Assembly (NCBI RefSeq): GCF_009870125.1
Contig: NC_046679.1
Coordinates: forward strand, 24,304,001-24,368,000
DNA from: Drosophila pseudoobscura
Lineage: Eukaryota; Arthropoda; Insecta; Diptera; Drosophilidae
Direction: 5' to 3'
Length of the DNA: 64,000 bases
The position numbers and the translations under genes are program-made. A model generated the notes under the pieces. That model was not told where the DNA came from, did not search any database, and was given only the letters and a program-made list of their open reading frames with translations. Positions 15,001 through 26,634 of the stretch are shown piece after piece (position 1 is the first letter of the stretch; each line of letters opens with the position of its first letter).

Positions 15001-15600
15001 GTTAGCTATGTGCTTCGTCGGCTCATTCTTTGTTTCGCCATCCACTCCACTCCTTGTATATTTACCTTTGATGCCTTTGACGCGGAGCTGGTGACGGCAG
15101 CGAAGAAGACGAAAGTGGGCGAAAGCCGGACCTGGAGACGAGACACGGCGGAGACGAGAGGCCAGGGGACCCGGGAACCCAGAGGGTTGGGTGGTTGGAG
15201 GTGGCAGGCGGCAGGTGGCGGCGGGGGGCTGGTTTTTGGGTGGAATTAACCTCAAAGCATGCCAGCAAACAGCTCTCCTCGAAGCACTTGACTCTCGGGT
15301 TTCGTTTCCCTTTTATTCTCGTGTATATTTTGCTCTTGCTTTTGCGTGTTTCGTTTTAATTTGTTAATGATTTCGGCATATTAATTTATTTGCATAGTTT
15401 CTTCGGGCCACACTTCAGTTGTATGCCACATTTTTGGCCAGCCGTCGGAACGAGTTCTCCAAACAAATTATTGCTTTAGTAATTCTGTTGCTGTTGTTGC
15501 TGTTCCGCTCTGCTTTTTCCGCAGCAAGAAAGCCAAGCAGCCTGCACAAGACAAGGAGCAAAAAACACGAAAAAAAATAAATTGAAACAGAAGAAGAAAA
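3062..15600. other. Non-coding stretch, probably 5' intron(s) of the KChIP gene
   Basis: No exon with convincing coding character is seen on either strand. The open frames here are short, overlap one another on both strands, and often begin at TTG. The stretch holds AT-rich blocks (about 6.5-6.8 kb, 10.5-10.9 kb, 14.2-14.5 kb), CA/GT and TA simple repeats, and several TACGAGTAT words. If the GC-rich block at 15.6-16.3 kb is the distal promoter of the KChIP gene, most of this interval is intron. That is inference from position and strand only. Confidence 0.4.
7062..7097 (+). repeat. 12-bp tandem repeat, three exact copies
   Basis: The unit CGCTGCCGCAGT is repeated at 7062-7073, 7074-7085 and 7086-7097 without a mismatch, followed by a partial CGCAG. 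It lies in otherwise unannotated DNA. The lack of mismatches suggests recent slippage. Confidence 0.85.
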
Positions 15601-16330
15601 ACTGTATCTTTTAGATCCGGGCATATCCTTTATCTCGGACACAGCAGCACCCGCAGCAGCAGCAGCAGCCGCGGCAGCAGCAGCGCTGTTGACGCAGCGA
15701 CGCTCGCAGCGGCAGCAGTAGCAGCAGAGCAGCTGTAGCTGTAGCTGGAAAATTTCCTTTGCTTTTCCTTGGCTTCCTACTCGGTTTTATTTTTGGTGCT
15801 TTCTCGCTAATTCGTTTCAACAATTTCTGCTGTGATTAACAACAGGAGGACGAGGACCCAGCAACAACAGAGATAGAAGTTTTACCACAAATCCCCCCAA
15901 GCTGGAGAGCAGCAAAAACCGCGCACCGTTCTTCCAAGTCCGTTTGACGTTAGCAGGAGCAGGAGCCACTGCACTTCGCATTCGACAAGAAACCGTTCGA
16001 CGCGCGCACCCGAGTGTCCTATACACAACTGATTACAGTTGGAGTCGAGTCCTCGGCGGCTGCCAGGACTGCGAAAATGTTTAGCAGCAGGAGCAGCGGC
16101 ATTCGCTTCGTTTCGCTTCCACGCTTCGTGTCGTGTCATGTCCTGTCGTGTCGTGTCGTGCCGTCTGTGCCGCATCCCGTTCTCGTTCCCGTTTTCGCTC
16201 TCGTTGTTGTTGCTCTGGCAGCCAGGTTTCTGTTGCCGAAATTTGACTAAGCACAGCTTTGTCCAAGACGGGCGACAGCTTCACAGTTGCTCTGCTCTCC
16301 TCACTCTCTCTCTGCACTCTCTCCCCATAT
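15600..16330 (-). promoter_or_regulatory. Candidate distal promoter and 5' UTR exon (KChIP gene?)
   Basis: A GC-rich island in AT-rich surroundings. On the minus strand an initiator TCAGTT lies at 16032-16027. Upstream of it (16290-16325) is a run of GAGAG elements, read as CTCTCTCTCT on the plus strand. Downstream comes a CAG/CTG-rich, stop-containing leader (15640-15730 is mostly GCAGCA/GCGGCA). This combination is typical of long 5' UTRs of fly neural genes. The next minus-strand coding exon that could use it is KChIP exon 1 at 3061, about 13 kb away. I could not fix a splice donor for the leader exon. It could instead serve an unannotated transcript. Confidence 0.35.
16125..16164 (+). repeat. 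TCGTG pentamer repeat
   Basis: An imperfect tandem run of TCGTG (with TCATG and TCCTG variants) inside the GC-rich island, close to the candidate initiator. It is low-complexity sequence with no coding meaning in any frame. Confidence 0.7.
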
Positions 16331-18824
16331 CCTGCTCTGCGGAACCTGACATGCGCTCTCCTGCAACAGCAAGCTTAACACTAACAGGATAACAGGCCCC
16401 GGCTAACAGCAGCTCTGCGAAAAGAGAGCGGCAGCAGCAGCAGCAGGACAGCAGCTGGAGCAATGAGTGGGTGCGCATTCACTTGGGTGTTGGATGGCTC
16501 CATTGTCTTGAGGCTGGGGCATACAGTGGGACTGCTGTACTATAAAATGGAACAGCGTTGGAGTATTTAATCGTAATTAGCATAAGACAGAAATTAAGTT
16601 GTAGGTCTTTATACATATTTCCAATAAACCGAAGGAGATTCCACAATATTTTTGATTCGTGTCGAAGATATAGCCACCCAAAAGTTGAATTTTTCTGCCT
16701 TGAGTAATCCATTAAAATTGTAAAATTGTAAAAAGTACGAAATATTTAGTAAATTCTCCACATATTATAATACACTAAGAAATGCTTGTTTCGACATTTT
16801 GGAATAAATTAAAAATTTTAATAATCGCATACTCTTTAAACAAAGTCCACCCTTGCCCACTGTGAAGATTCATCTTACTCAGCCCGAAATTGGCAGGCAG
16901 AAATATTGCCACACTTCGCACGCACCCATCCCAATCCCTGAGCAGCATAGTCAAGCAGTCAAGCAGTCTGGCAGCCCCAACACGGATTCCCCCCGCCACT
17001 GGGCCGGCTGTGTAGCTGGCCTACTGATGCTGTTGGTGCTGCTGCCATGGCCGTTGTCGTTGTCGGCGCCGCCTGAGAAATGACACCCATGTGTTTAGGA
17101 CGAACATGATGTGGCACCCCTCCTGCCGCCTGCATCCTGAATCCACAGAGCGCTTGGTTACGCCTCTGCTGGCGTGTCTCGTCTCGCATTCACATGTGCC
17201 ACTGTGTTGGACACTTGCACAGTTCTCTCCGCCAACGACCAACGAATGGACGTGGACGTGGAAGGTTTTACAGCCCCAATGACAAGTGCTTAGTGCCCTG
17301 TCGGTGCTGCTGCCTCTGTGCGAGTATGCATGTGTTTCGCTCCTTGTTCTTTCTTATGCTCATTTTTCAAGCTCTTCAAGCAAATGGGGAAACGGGGAAA
17401 CTCAGCCAGCGGTGGGTCAGCGGGGGGAAGTGGGCAAAGTACTCGGCGCACGCTTGCGCGGCTTTCAAATTTACCGTATTAACTCATTAAATGTTCAAAA
17501 GCTCATTGCCTGCGAAATGTGCACACATTTCTGGAAGTAAGTGTAACACTGTCGGTGTGCAAGTGCTGTGCGTGGGCGTGGGCGTGGGCGTCTGTGGGCC
17601 TCTGTGGCTGAGAGGGTGCGAAATATGCATATGTGTCGCCCGCTGATTTTGCCACTGCAAAGACATTTTTAATACCACCTAATAGCCGACGGGTGGTGTG
17701 CTGGCTTGGGGTCTAGATGTGATGAGATGAGCCATAAATAAACACACTTCTTATTCATTTACACGAGAATTTTAAATGCAGCAAAAGTTACTACTAAAGA
17801 TTTAATCAGATGTAATTTTGGTATTAAAGGTGGATATCCCAAGGGTATATATGTTGCGACGGGCTTACATTTGCATCGTTTCGACAAGGGGTAGCAAACT
17901 GTTGAGACCTTAACGGTGGCCTCACGCTACACTCATTATATCCTCCTTTTTTTATATTTGCACCACTTTATGCAAGTTAAATTAATTTCTGTAATTATTT
18001 TAGTGCCATAAATGGCTTGTGTACACACTTTCAACACCCTCCTCCGTCCCACGTCCCACCACGGAGCTCGCTTGACCGCTGCCACTTGCGGATATTACGC
18101 ATTCGCCGCGTTGCATGCATCTTGAATATTTCATATCTGAAATGTGGCGACCGGCAGAAATGACAGCTGCGTGTGGAGGGTAATTAAGGCGCCATTATAA
18201 TGACCCGACCCTGGCAACGAAACGAGAACACTTGCGGTCTACATTTTCCCACAGGCCCCCTTTTGGTGGCTATTGCAATTTGTTGCATGTGGCGGCAGCA
18301 GACATTTAGGCGCCACTGAACAGTGACGTATGCGCCACAGTCAAGGCCAGTATGTACATCGTGGGGCTTATATCAAAGCTCTTCCATCATACCAACCTCT
18401 GTATTACTGACTCTTACGGGTCGTAGAATATTAGAACTTTTCTCTGCATACTCGTAAACTCCATAACTGCATAATTCAGTGCTATCTATCTGATATCTGT
18501 CTTGGGCTTATTTTAGGGCTAGCTTTTCTTTACAAATGTCTATAATCTTGTAAGTATTTGGTCCAGTTTTTCTGAAACTTTGAGGTGTATTATTTTCTCT
18601 TTTTTGAATTTCGGTTCCTTTTACACATTTAAGGCACCAACTGCCCCAGAAATTAGATTAATGAATTACAATTCATTGTTGTTTTACAAAGAAGTGGTCC
18701 TGTACACTTTCCTATGGCACATATCTCAGCTTTGAAGTCGATTAAACACGAGGGCGGCCTACTTTATTTTTAACCCTTGGGTTATAGCACACTTGTGACA
18801 AAATTAACGTTTATAGGAAACACG
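16331..18824. other. Intergenic interval between candidate KChIP promoter and taxilin 3' end
   Basis: No gene seen. It contains a second CAG cluster (16430-16449), GC-rich patches at 17.0-17.5 kb and AT-rich tracts. The open frames are short and unsupported. Confidence 0.5.
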
Positions 18825-18830
18825 TTTATT
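18825..18830 (-). terminator. Poly(A) signal of taxilin gene
   Basis: TTTATT on the plus strand reads AATAAA on the minus strand, about 225 bases beyond the taxilin stop codon. It is the clearest signal in that 3' flank. Confidence 0.5.
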
Positions 18831-19052
18831 CAATTTAAAATTTGATACACACATGATCGATCTTCGAAGACACTTCTTTAAATAAATACAATATAAAATA
18901 CAATAAATAACTAGTACAAAATTTGTGGTTGTTTTATGCAGCATGCTGGTTGAGACTGAATGACACAAAATGCTTTGAGGGAGGGCTAGGCAAACGGTCC
19001 GTATCCGTCTGAGTAAAAGTTATGAGATGTGAAGCAGTCGACAGCCGGTGGT

Positions 19053-20990
19053 CTAATCGGCATCGATTAGGGCTGGCACTGCTGCAAGACCGTTGGGCTC
19101 AGCGGCCGGCGGGCCATCGCCGTCGCCCCCGATTTTCTGAGACTCTGCCACTTTCGGAATCGGAGCGGTCTGCTCCTGAGCATCCTTGGTGGTTTTCACG
19201 TTGCTGGCATCTCCTGCAGCTTCCTGCAGTTTGATGACTGTCTCAACATCCTCCAACAGCAATTCCTCGACGTCTTCTTCTATCTTTTCTTCAGGTGTCT
19301 CCCCGTTGGCAGTCGTTTCGGCAGCAACCCCATCAACTTCTGGGAGCTCTTCGGCTGCGGCTGCTGCTGCAGCTGCTGCCGCTGCCTTGGCTTTGGACTT
19401 TTTCTCCTTCTTCTTGATGTTCTTCTTGGCATTGGCCTGCTTTTGCTGATCCTCGGCCGCCTTGTTCTTTTCCTCAATGGCTGTCTTAGCCTCAGCTGTG
19501 GTCAGCAGCTTCATTTGGTTCTGCAAGTTGGCTAAGGTCTCCTTTAGCTCGGCGCAGTTTCGGCTCATCAGCTCCATCTTGGCCTTGTCAGTGTTGACTG
19601 GCGTAACCTTAACTGGCTCCGGCTCTGGGGGCAGCTGTGGCAGAGGAGGAATCTCAATGTTGTTCTCCCTGAGGCTCTTGTGCAGAGTCGTTCGCTCCAA
19701 TTGTAGGGCCCGCAGTAGCTTCTGCAACTGCGTGACTTGCTTCACCAGGCGGTCCGACTGCTGTTCCCGCAACTGTTTCTCGGTGGCCAATTCGATGACC
19801 ATGGCATTGGCCTTCTCGTACCTCTGGCGCCAGCCCAGAGACTCCTTTTCAACCTTTTTTGTGTGCTTGGACATCTTCTCCAGCTCGATTTTGTAGCTGC
19901 CGAATACCTCGTTCGACTTTGTCAGCGACTGCTGGAAGTCATCGTATTTGGTCATGTATATGTTCAGCTGCTCTTTCAACTGGTGTTCGCGATCGGTTAG
20001 ATCCTTGATGCTGCGCTGAGCCTGCAGAAGCTTTTCCAGACCGATTTGGTTTTCTCTGTAAGGAAGGAGAACGACCATTTAGTGGTTAGTTAAGCGATGG
20101 TTAGTTGGCGATGAGGGCACAAACTTTTTGAGGATCTCCTTCTCCATGGCCGCCTCGACCTGGGCCTTGCTGAGCCTGGCCTGATTAAGCTGCGACTCCA
20201 GCAGCACCTGCTCGTTGAGCTTCTCCAAATGCTGCTCGCGCGTCTGGTACTGCTCAGCCAGCAGCTTTAACCTAAAATCAGAGAACAGATGGTCAGTGTG
20301 TGCGTGCTCATGCCGCAGACAGCATGCAGTGTCTATATTTAGACGTTTAAACGGCGCGCACACCGCTGAGGCAGCGCCGGCTGCTGCTGTTGCTGCTTAA
20401 GGCTGCCACTCACTTTTTGGTCATTTCGATGTTGTAATCGCGCAACTTGATGTTCTCGTCGTTGTTTTTGGACAGCGCCTTCTGGACGTCGTTGATTGAG
20501 CTCTGGAACTTGATCTGGGTCTCCTTGCGACGCTCCTCCTCTACCTTGATCTGCAGCATGCTCTCGTTCTTCACAGACTTGATAATGCGCTGCTGTTCGC
20601 GGCACACCTCCTGCAACTTGTCGCGCATCAGGATGCACTTGTTGAGCTCGCGCTGCATCGCCTCTTTCTCGCGCTGCTGCCCCTCCGTGTGGCGCTGCAC
20701 CACCCGCAGTTCGGCCGACAGCTGGCACACGTTCTTATCGCTTTCCACCTGCCGCTGCACCAGCACCTTCACTTTGTCCTCGCTCGTCGGGCACTCGGCG
20801 AGGGACTTCAGCAACTGCGGGGTATCAGGGTGTCAACCAATTTAGGGATATATCAATATGCATTTCGGTTGCCATTGCAACGCCGGGCGCAGTCGCGCTC
20901 CGGAAGGAATGTTCTTACCAGCTCCTCCAGCTTCTGTTCGCGCTGTTTCTCCTCCCGCGCCGCCTTTTTAGCCTTGCCCACTTTCTCCAT
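19053..20990 (-). CDS. CG5886: Taxilin family coiled-coil protein
   Basis: Four exons on the minus strand: 20990-20919, 20814-20414, 20271-20125 and 20055-19053. Introns are 104, 142 and 69 bp, all GT/AG and all in frame, giving 540 aa. The protein starts MEKVGKAKKAAREEK and runs into a long heptad coiled coil. Family-typical stretches include DKLQEVCREQQRIIK, the junction MTKK-LKLLAEQY, KYDDFQQSLTKSNEVF and LQKLLRALQLERTTL, which together mark the taxilin domain. A Pro-rich spacer (IEIPPLPQLPPEPEP) follows. The tail carries a Lys-rich patch, 11 consecutive alanines near residues 430-441, and an acidic segment. Taxilins bind free syntaxins and are tied to vesicle traffic, so a cytosolic role is expected. 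It is head-to-head with the Dpy-30-like gene, with ATGs 770 bp apart. The symbol is from memory of the fly orthologue. Confidence 0.93.
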
Positions 20991-21081
20991 TTTTATAAAA
21001 GTTGATGCTATATATAACTTTAATTTCGTTCTAAGGAACGAAAAATTCAAGAATTTTGACTATATTTGTTGTGCTTTATCT

Positions 21082-21145
21082 CAGTGTGACCGTGGATTTA
21101 TCGTTAAAATATACCGTCCGACCGGCTCATTTTCAAAATATACCG
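21082..21145 (-). promoter_or_regulatory. Housekeeping core promoter of taxilin: M1BP motif 1 plus motif-6-like sites
   Basis: On the minus strand, 21092-21082 reads CGGTCACACTG, an exact match to the fly core-promoter motif 1 (YGGTCACACTR, bound by M1BP). It lies 92 bases upstream of the taxilin ATG. Further upstream are two copies of CGGTATATTTT (21116-21106 and 21145-21135). Both match the RGTATWTTT core of Ohler motif 6, which often accompanies motif 1 in broadly expressed genes. No TATA box is seen at the right distance. Constitutive expression is the inference. Confidence 0.75.
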
Positions 21146-21761
21146 TAAATATATTGATGAAAATACGAACTTAGCACACTTAAGCCCCCTTTATTTAAAC
21201 TAGATAACTAGATCTAAGTTAAACAGCCGAACATAATAATACAAATATAATAATATAATAATAAAAAAGAAAACGATATCTTTCACCTACAAAAGTTCTT
21301 CAAGATTCACAGTTTTCGTGGAGAGTATATTAATACCATCTGGTCGACAGCACATGTTGCGCTGAAGCTGCTAACAGAGTGCAAATATGCGCCTAACAGC
21401 ACATTAATGACTTTGCGTTTAACAGCACACCACCCCCGACAATACGTTAGTGCTTGAATTTTCCGCTGGGGGGTCGCCAAAGCAGTCCTGCTGTTACAGT
21501 TATTCCGCGATCTTCCTCCACTCTTTTATTTTTATTTTCGAAATAAAAAAGTATGTATTGTCGCATTCAGATCCGTTTTTCCCACAAACATACACAAACA
21601 AAATTTCACGCACAAATGTGTATTAAATATTCCTAGTTTAAAAATATCGCGCGATCGCCGCTTTGCAACCTATCCTCTCTCCTCTTTTCACCTTTCTGCC
21701 TATCTCTGTATTCTCTGCTTTGCACTTTTATTACGCATTTGCATTATAATACGCAGCAAGC

Positions 21762-22364
21762 ATGTCTTCGGTGGAAAATGAAACTATGGACTATTTAAAG
21801 AAGACAGGAGTTCTTCCTCGGCTCGTGAATATTTTGAAGCAAGTAATAAAGGTCAAACCGCAGCCATTGGATCCTCTTATGTACATTCTTCATCAGCTGA
21901 ACTGCCCTTTAATTCCACAGGTATGATTTTGTTGTGTTGGAAAATTGTAAAAGCGTGGTATTTGCTAATCAATTTTGTTGCAGGCCCAAATGAAGGCGCT
22001 GGAGCGTAAAGTGACGCGTGCCCACGACGAATTGCGGTATTTGCGAGACCTTCTGATCAATGTGGGGGCGAACGACGATCTCTATGACAGCGAGACCGAC
22101 GAAGAGGAGTATGTCGGAAGCGTCGAGGGTCAGATTTGTGACCCAAAAGACTTGGAAGATTACGGTTATGTCTGTGAGGAAGACACTGGCGATGAAACTC
22201 CAGATGAGAACGAGACCGAAGCAAGTTTGTTCGAGAAGACGCAGACGCTGAAGCATTACATTGTTCAGGCCGCTGTGGCGATGACTCCTGTCGATCAGGA
22301 TGCACCGGCTGGATCGTACGAGCAGCCCTGCTCGAGCAGTGCCATCTGCAACGAGTCAAAGTAG
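21762..22364 (+). CDS. Dpy-30/RIIa-like dimerisation domain protein with acidic tail, 179 aa
   Basis: Two exons, 21762-21920 and 21984-22364, are joined in phase 0 across a 63-bp GT/AG intron (GTATGA...TTGCAG). Residues 9-47 (MDYLKKTGVLPRLVNILKQV, then KVKPQPLDPLMYILHQL) fit the helical pattern of Dpy-30/RIIa-type motifs: YL at the start, a hydrophobic first helix, then kP.dPl.yi...L. Residues 54-85 look like a short coiled coil (MKALERKVTRAHDELRYLRD). The rest is acidic and probably disordered. Such domains form four-helix bundles that dock amphipathic helices, as in PKA anchoring, COMPASS and ciliary radial spokes. Which of these applies here cannot be told. It diverges from taxilin. I do not recognise the specific orthologue. 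Confidence 0.85.
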
Positions 22365-22492
22365 TTGTTCAAACTAATACTTATGTACACGTACATATAT
22401 ACTCGCATGTTTCAATGCATGTGGTTTGTTCCATTTTGAATTTTTTCTATCGTGTTTAATGAATGCAGCTTGTGACCTTTTTATGAATTATC

Positions 22493-22498
22493 AATAAA
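22493..22498 (+). terminator. Poly(A) signal of the Dpy-30-like gene
   Basis: A canonical AATAAA about 130 bases after the stop codon at 22364, followed within 30 bases by TTGCAACTATT-type sequence. It is the first such hexamer downstream. Confidence 0.65.
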
Positions 22499-25400
22499 CT
22501 CAACGCATGGGCGTTGCAACTATTGCAGTAGAAAGGTTACCACCCGTTTTGCCATGTAAGCACTGATTGAAACATGACTTCGGCCTGGTTCTGGTCGGGT
22601 CTGTTCATAGGTGATTTCCATTGAGCACACCTCAACATGTGGGAAATCAATAACAATATGGGAATATAATATGCATGCATGCAGCTGGGTCGATATATAT
22701 GTATGTATATGTACTCGTACTATATCTATAGCCGAACAAAACAACAATTCAATTAACTCAAACATGCTAGATGTAAAACTGGATGAATGCTTCAATTGCA
22801 CTATTGCCTGGAGGAGAGGTTGTTCTCCGTCCGCTCCCACTACTACAGTTACTCCTATTATTCCTCGGAGTGGGTCAGGGACCAAGCTAATTCATCATTA
22901 TCGAGCTGTGGATAAGCTGCAGCTACATATGTAATTAAGTCCTGCCCCCGGGCAAATGATGTGCATTAATTTTTGCATTTGACAGCTGAGCTGTATGTCT
23001 GTGTGTGCGCGCAATGAAATACGTATTTACAATATTGAAAGAACCCAATAATTCACTTAAAACCCAACGAATCGAAATCATTTGATGCGAAAGGCGTTTT
23101 AATTAGTTTCTGTGTGACCGGTAGCCAGGCGGAATTAGAAAAGTTAACTGAAATGAAAATTCTGTGAGGCATCAAGCTTTCAGTTGCTCGTTTACCTCAA
23201 TTACGCCCTGCATTTGAGATTTAAATATTGGTTAATCAATAGATTATGTGACCGTTCGTTGGAAAAGATTATATTTTTGGTACATGTGATTATTTGAGTT
23301 TTACAAATTCAAAAAGCGCAATTCAACAGGGAAGGGACATATAGATATCCAATTAATTATGGTCGTATTTCCACTACACTCGACTAATCCATCGAGACCA
23401 GGTATTAAAGCCTTATGGAGAGATAAGATTTGTGGTAAAACCACCAACACTAACACAAATATCTCGTCGTGTCTATTTTTTATAAAGTCTAGTGGTATTC
23501 AAAAGTCTTAAAGAAACTCAGAATATAAATAAGATATTAATATGATATTTATTTGATTGTTACCTTGTTAAGGGACTTAAAACCCATAGAGCCGTACAGT
23601 GGTAATTACAATAGGTATAATTTACTTTGTTGAAAACAAGTGACTTGCAAAGATATTTAAGTTTCCGTTTTAGTAACGTTTCTATAAATTTCGGGTAGCA
23701 TGATGCTCGTACTAAAGAGATAAAACTCAATTTATGTTTCGTTGGTATCCTGCTGAGTGCGGTAAATCTTTGGAGTAACTTCCTCGTTATAAGCAAATAA
23801 CCCCTAATGACATGATCTATCAATAACTTTTAGTGCGTAGGTAGCTTGAAAGTTACTATATTGCACGCCACACTCTACGTTTTGAGAACTGATCGAGAGT
23901 CCCTATGATGAGCTCACTAGGAATCGGCAGGAATCAACTATAGGCGCCTATAGCAACGAATAAGTATCACGGATGCACCGTCTCCCTGGCCTGGTATAAC
24001 GACAGCCTACTCATCGTTGATGCCTCTCCGTGCGGTACGTCTAAAAATAAAATCAATTTTATTCCAAGTATCCCACTTTTTACAAAATATCAGATACTAC
24101 ATACATATTTTATTGGTTTCCACATCCGTTATATTTTACACTTAATAGCAGGGGGCTTAATACCGGGGGGAAATGTTGCCAGCCCAATGATTTACACCAA
24201 ATATTTGTCACAGTGCTATAAATCCCTCTAATCCTGCTGCAGGACCCTCGACATCTGCATGTCCGGTTTGACAAATAAACTGCAGCACAGCTTACATAAA
24301 TATTGCCCCAAAAAATAAAACATATTTTGCCACATACTCGTAAAATAAACAAGACGACCAAGGGGTTGTGCGGACAGCAGCTGCTTTTAATTGCTTTCGT
24401 TGGTTTTTTGAACATTTTTGCAACTTTTTAGTTGACATTGAATAATCGCTGCGGAAATTGTCGTTCAACTGCAAATTGTGGTAACGGCGGAGTAGACTCC
24501 AGTCCGCCTGATAATTGATTGAAGCTCTTTAAATTCTGTATTTTGTGTGTTTCTATAGTGCCTTTTTTTTGGTTGGTGCTTCGGCTGGTTTCAGGCTATC
24601 CCACCGATGCGCAGGCCGGCTTTCTGGCCGTTTAATCTGTGCACGCGTGCCGACTGCAAAGTGGCCAACGGCAACGGCCCAGTCCTGGTAAAGTATGTCC
24701 TGGAATGGCCCGGAATGGCTACCGCAAATCTGCTTTGCATGTCAGTGCGGCGCAACGTAAAACTTTGACCACGTAAAATACGATACCCTCGGGAAGCGGC
24801 CTGCAATGGACTGCAGGGGATCAATGGTGGACTCCGACGGATTTCAACGAAATGGAAATGGGATATAGACAGGGTAGAGAATGCCCAAGGAATGGTGGTA
24901 AAAAAAACAAAACGCAACAAAGAATTTAACTGAAAATATTACATATTTGTTTTTGGTAGAATCTTCGATTTTGGTTTCCATTAAAAACTTAAATTTTATG
25001 TTCATTTACATTTTCCTTTTCAATTTTTATGCAGACTATGAAGGATAATTTTATTTGTAAAATCATACGATGCTAAAAACCGTAAGATTATTGATGAAAG
25101 TATTCAAAAATATATAATTTATTTCACCGCAAGTAAACTAAAACTAATACTTATCCAATTTTTCAAATATTATTAGTATGTTTCCAGTGATATTTCAGTC
25201 GCGAATGCACTTGGAATCTGATTGAATAGAGCTCCTCCCATTGCCCCATGGCCTTCGCCCCCCACTCTTCGCATACTCCAACCCCCTGGAGAGCGGATAT
25301 GGCCAGTGAAGTAAAAGTACAACAAAAATGAAAGAATTTTCACAGCAAAAAATAGCCAGCATGGGGGCGGCCAGTGGGGAAATGGGGAAAAGGGTAGCAC

Positions 25401-26432
25401 GGCTTCAATTTCATGTCGAGTAAATTTTAATTTACTGCTCTTTTGTGACCGCATGCGAGCCAACAAGACTTTGGGATCTTTTTTTCAGTTTTTTTTGGGC
25501 TATGGACTTCTGTGTGTGTTTGTTTGTTGGTTTGACTTGTTGGTCAAATGATATATCCGGTCGGTCGGTTGGTCGGTTGGTCAGTCCATTCGGCCCGAGG
25601 GCGAGTGTGGGATTTTTAAAGCCAGCGAAGCACCGAGCTCCCATTAGTTTTAATGACCGCAAAAGGCCACACAAAAAAACCCCGGAAAAATGTTTGAAAA
25701 ACAAAACAGAAAGCGAAATAAAAATTCCGCCATTGCTGGCAGGCTAATTGAAGTCTGTCTGAGTGGCACCAGCAGCAGCAGGAGCAGGCGGTTGGCATGG
25801 GGGCGTGGCAAATCTCAAAACTATGCTTCATTAGCCAAGCTGCAAACTCTATTTGCCTAATGGGGCAACACCCAACACCCGCCATAAAAAGACCCAGAAA
25901 GCGGCAGCCAAATGAAGAAATTTGTGCCATAAAACGTGCCAGGCTTAAAGAATGAGCCCCATTCCGAACAGAAAGAATATATATTTATACGAGTATCTTA
26001 GCTGCAATTGAAAATTCCAAACACAACAATTAAAAAGCAATTAACTATGCAAATTTCGTCGCTGTTAATGAGCCGGAAAGGAGCCGCGAGTGGGCGCATA
26101 TATTCCCATTTTTTGTGGGTTTGTGGCAGGATCTGACCCGAATACATCAATGTCTGGTGAATGTTCGGGTCAAATGCTCCACGCGCGCACACAGTCCCAG
26201 AAATACACTTAATCATTTCTTGTCATTTTTCATGAGGAAAAAAAGGGTTAAGCAATTTTTATGTGTCAACAAGAATAATTCCTGTCACTAACACGTATAC
26301 GAAGCGACTTGGCTCAAATGACAAAAGTTTTCCCTGGCAAAACGGAGCAGCGGAGATAGGTGGAGAGGCAAACAAAAGGCAGTCGCCGTATTAATAATGA
26401 AACAAGAAAGGGACATGAAAACCCCACGGCTG

Positions 26433-26634
26433 ATACCCTTGCAGATCCATTTACTTTTAGATGAAGGATTTCTTACAACAGTTTAAACTTTAACATTGTT
26501 ATGTTAAAAATATGATATTTTACAAAAAAAAATGTCATGGGAATATGTGTACATATGTAAATATATTGCTAGAAAGGTTTTCTTTAATTTGTTTCAAGCT
26601 TCTTGCCAAAAAATAATACTTTCTGCAAGGGTAT
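26433..26634. mobile_element. MITE-like element with perfect 12-bp terminal inverted repeats
   Basis: The left end reads ATACCCTTGCAG (26433-26444) and the right end is its exact reverse complement CTGCAAGGGTAT (26623-26634). They enclose 178 bp of AT-rich, non-coding DNA. TACCCTTGCAG/CTGCAAGGGTA termini recur in short non-autonomous elements of Drosophila genomes as I remember them. There is no transposase and no clear target-site duplication. Family assignment was not possible by eye. Confidence 0.55.
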
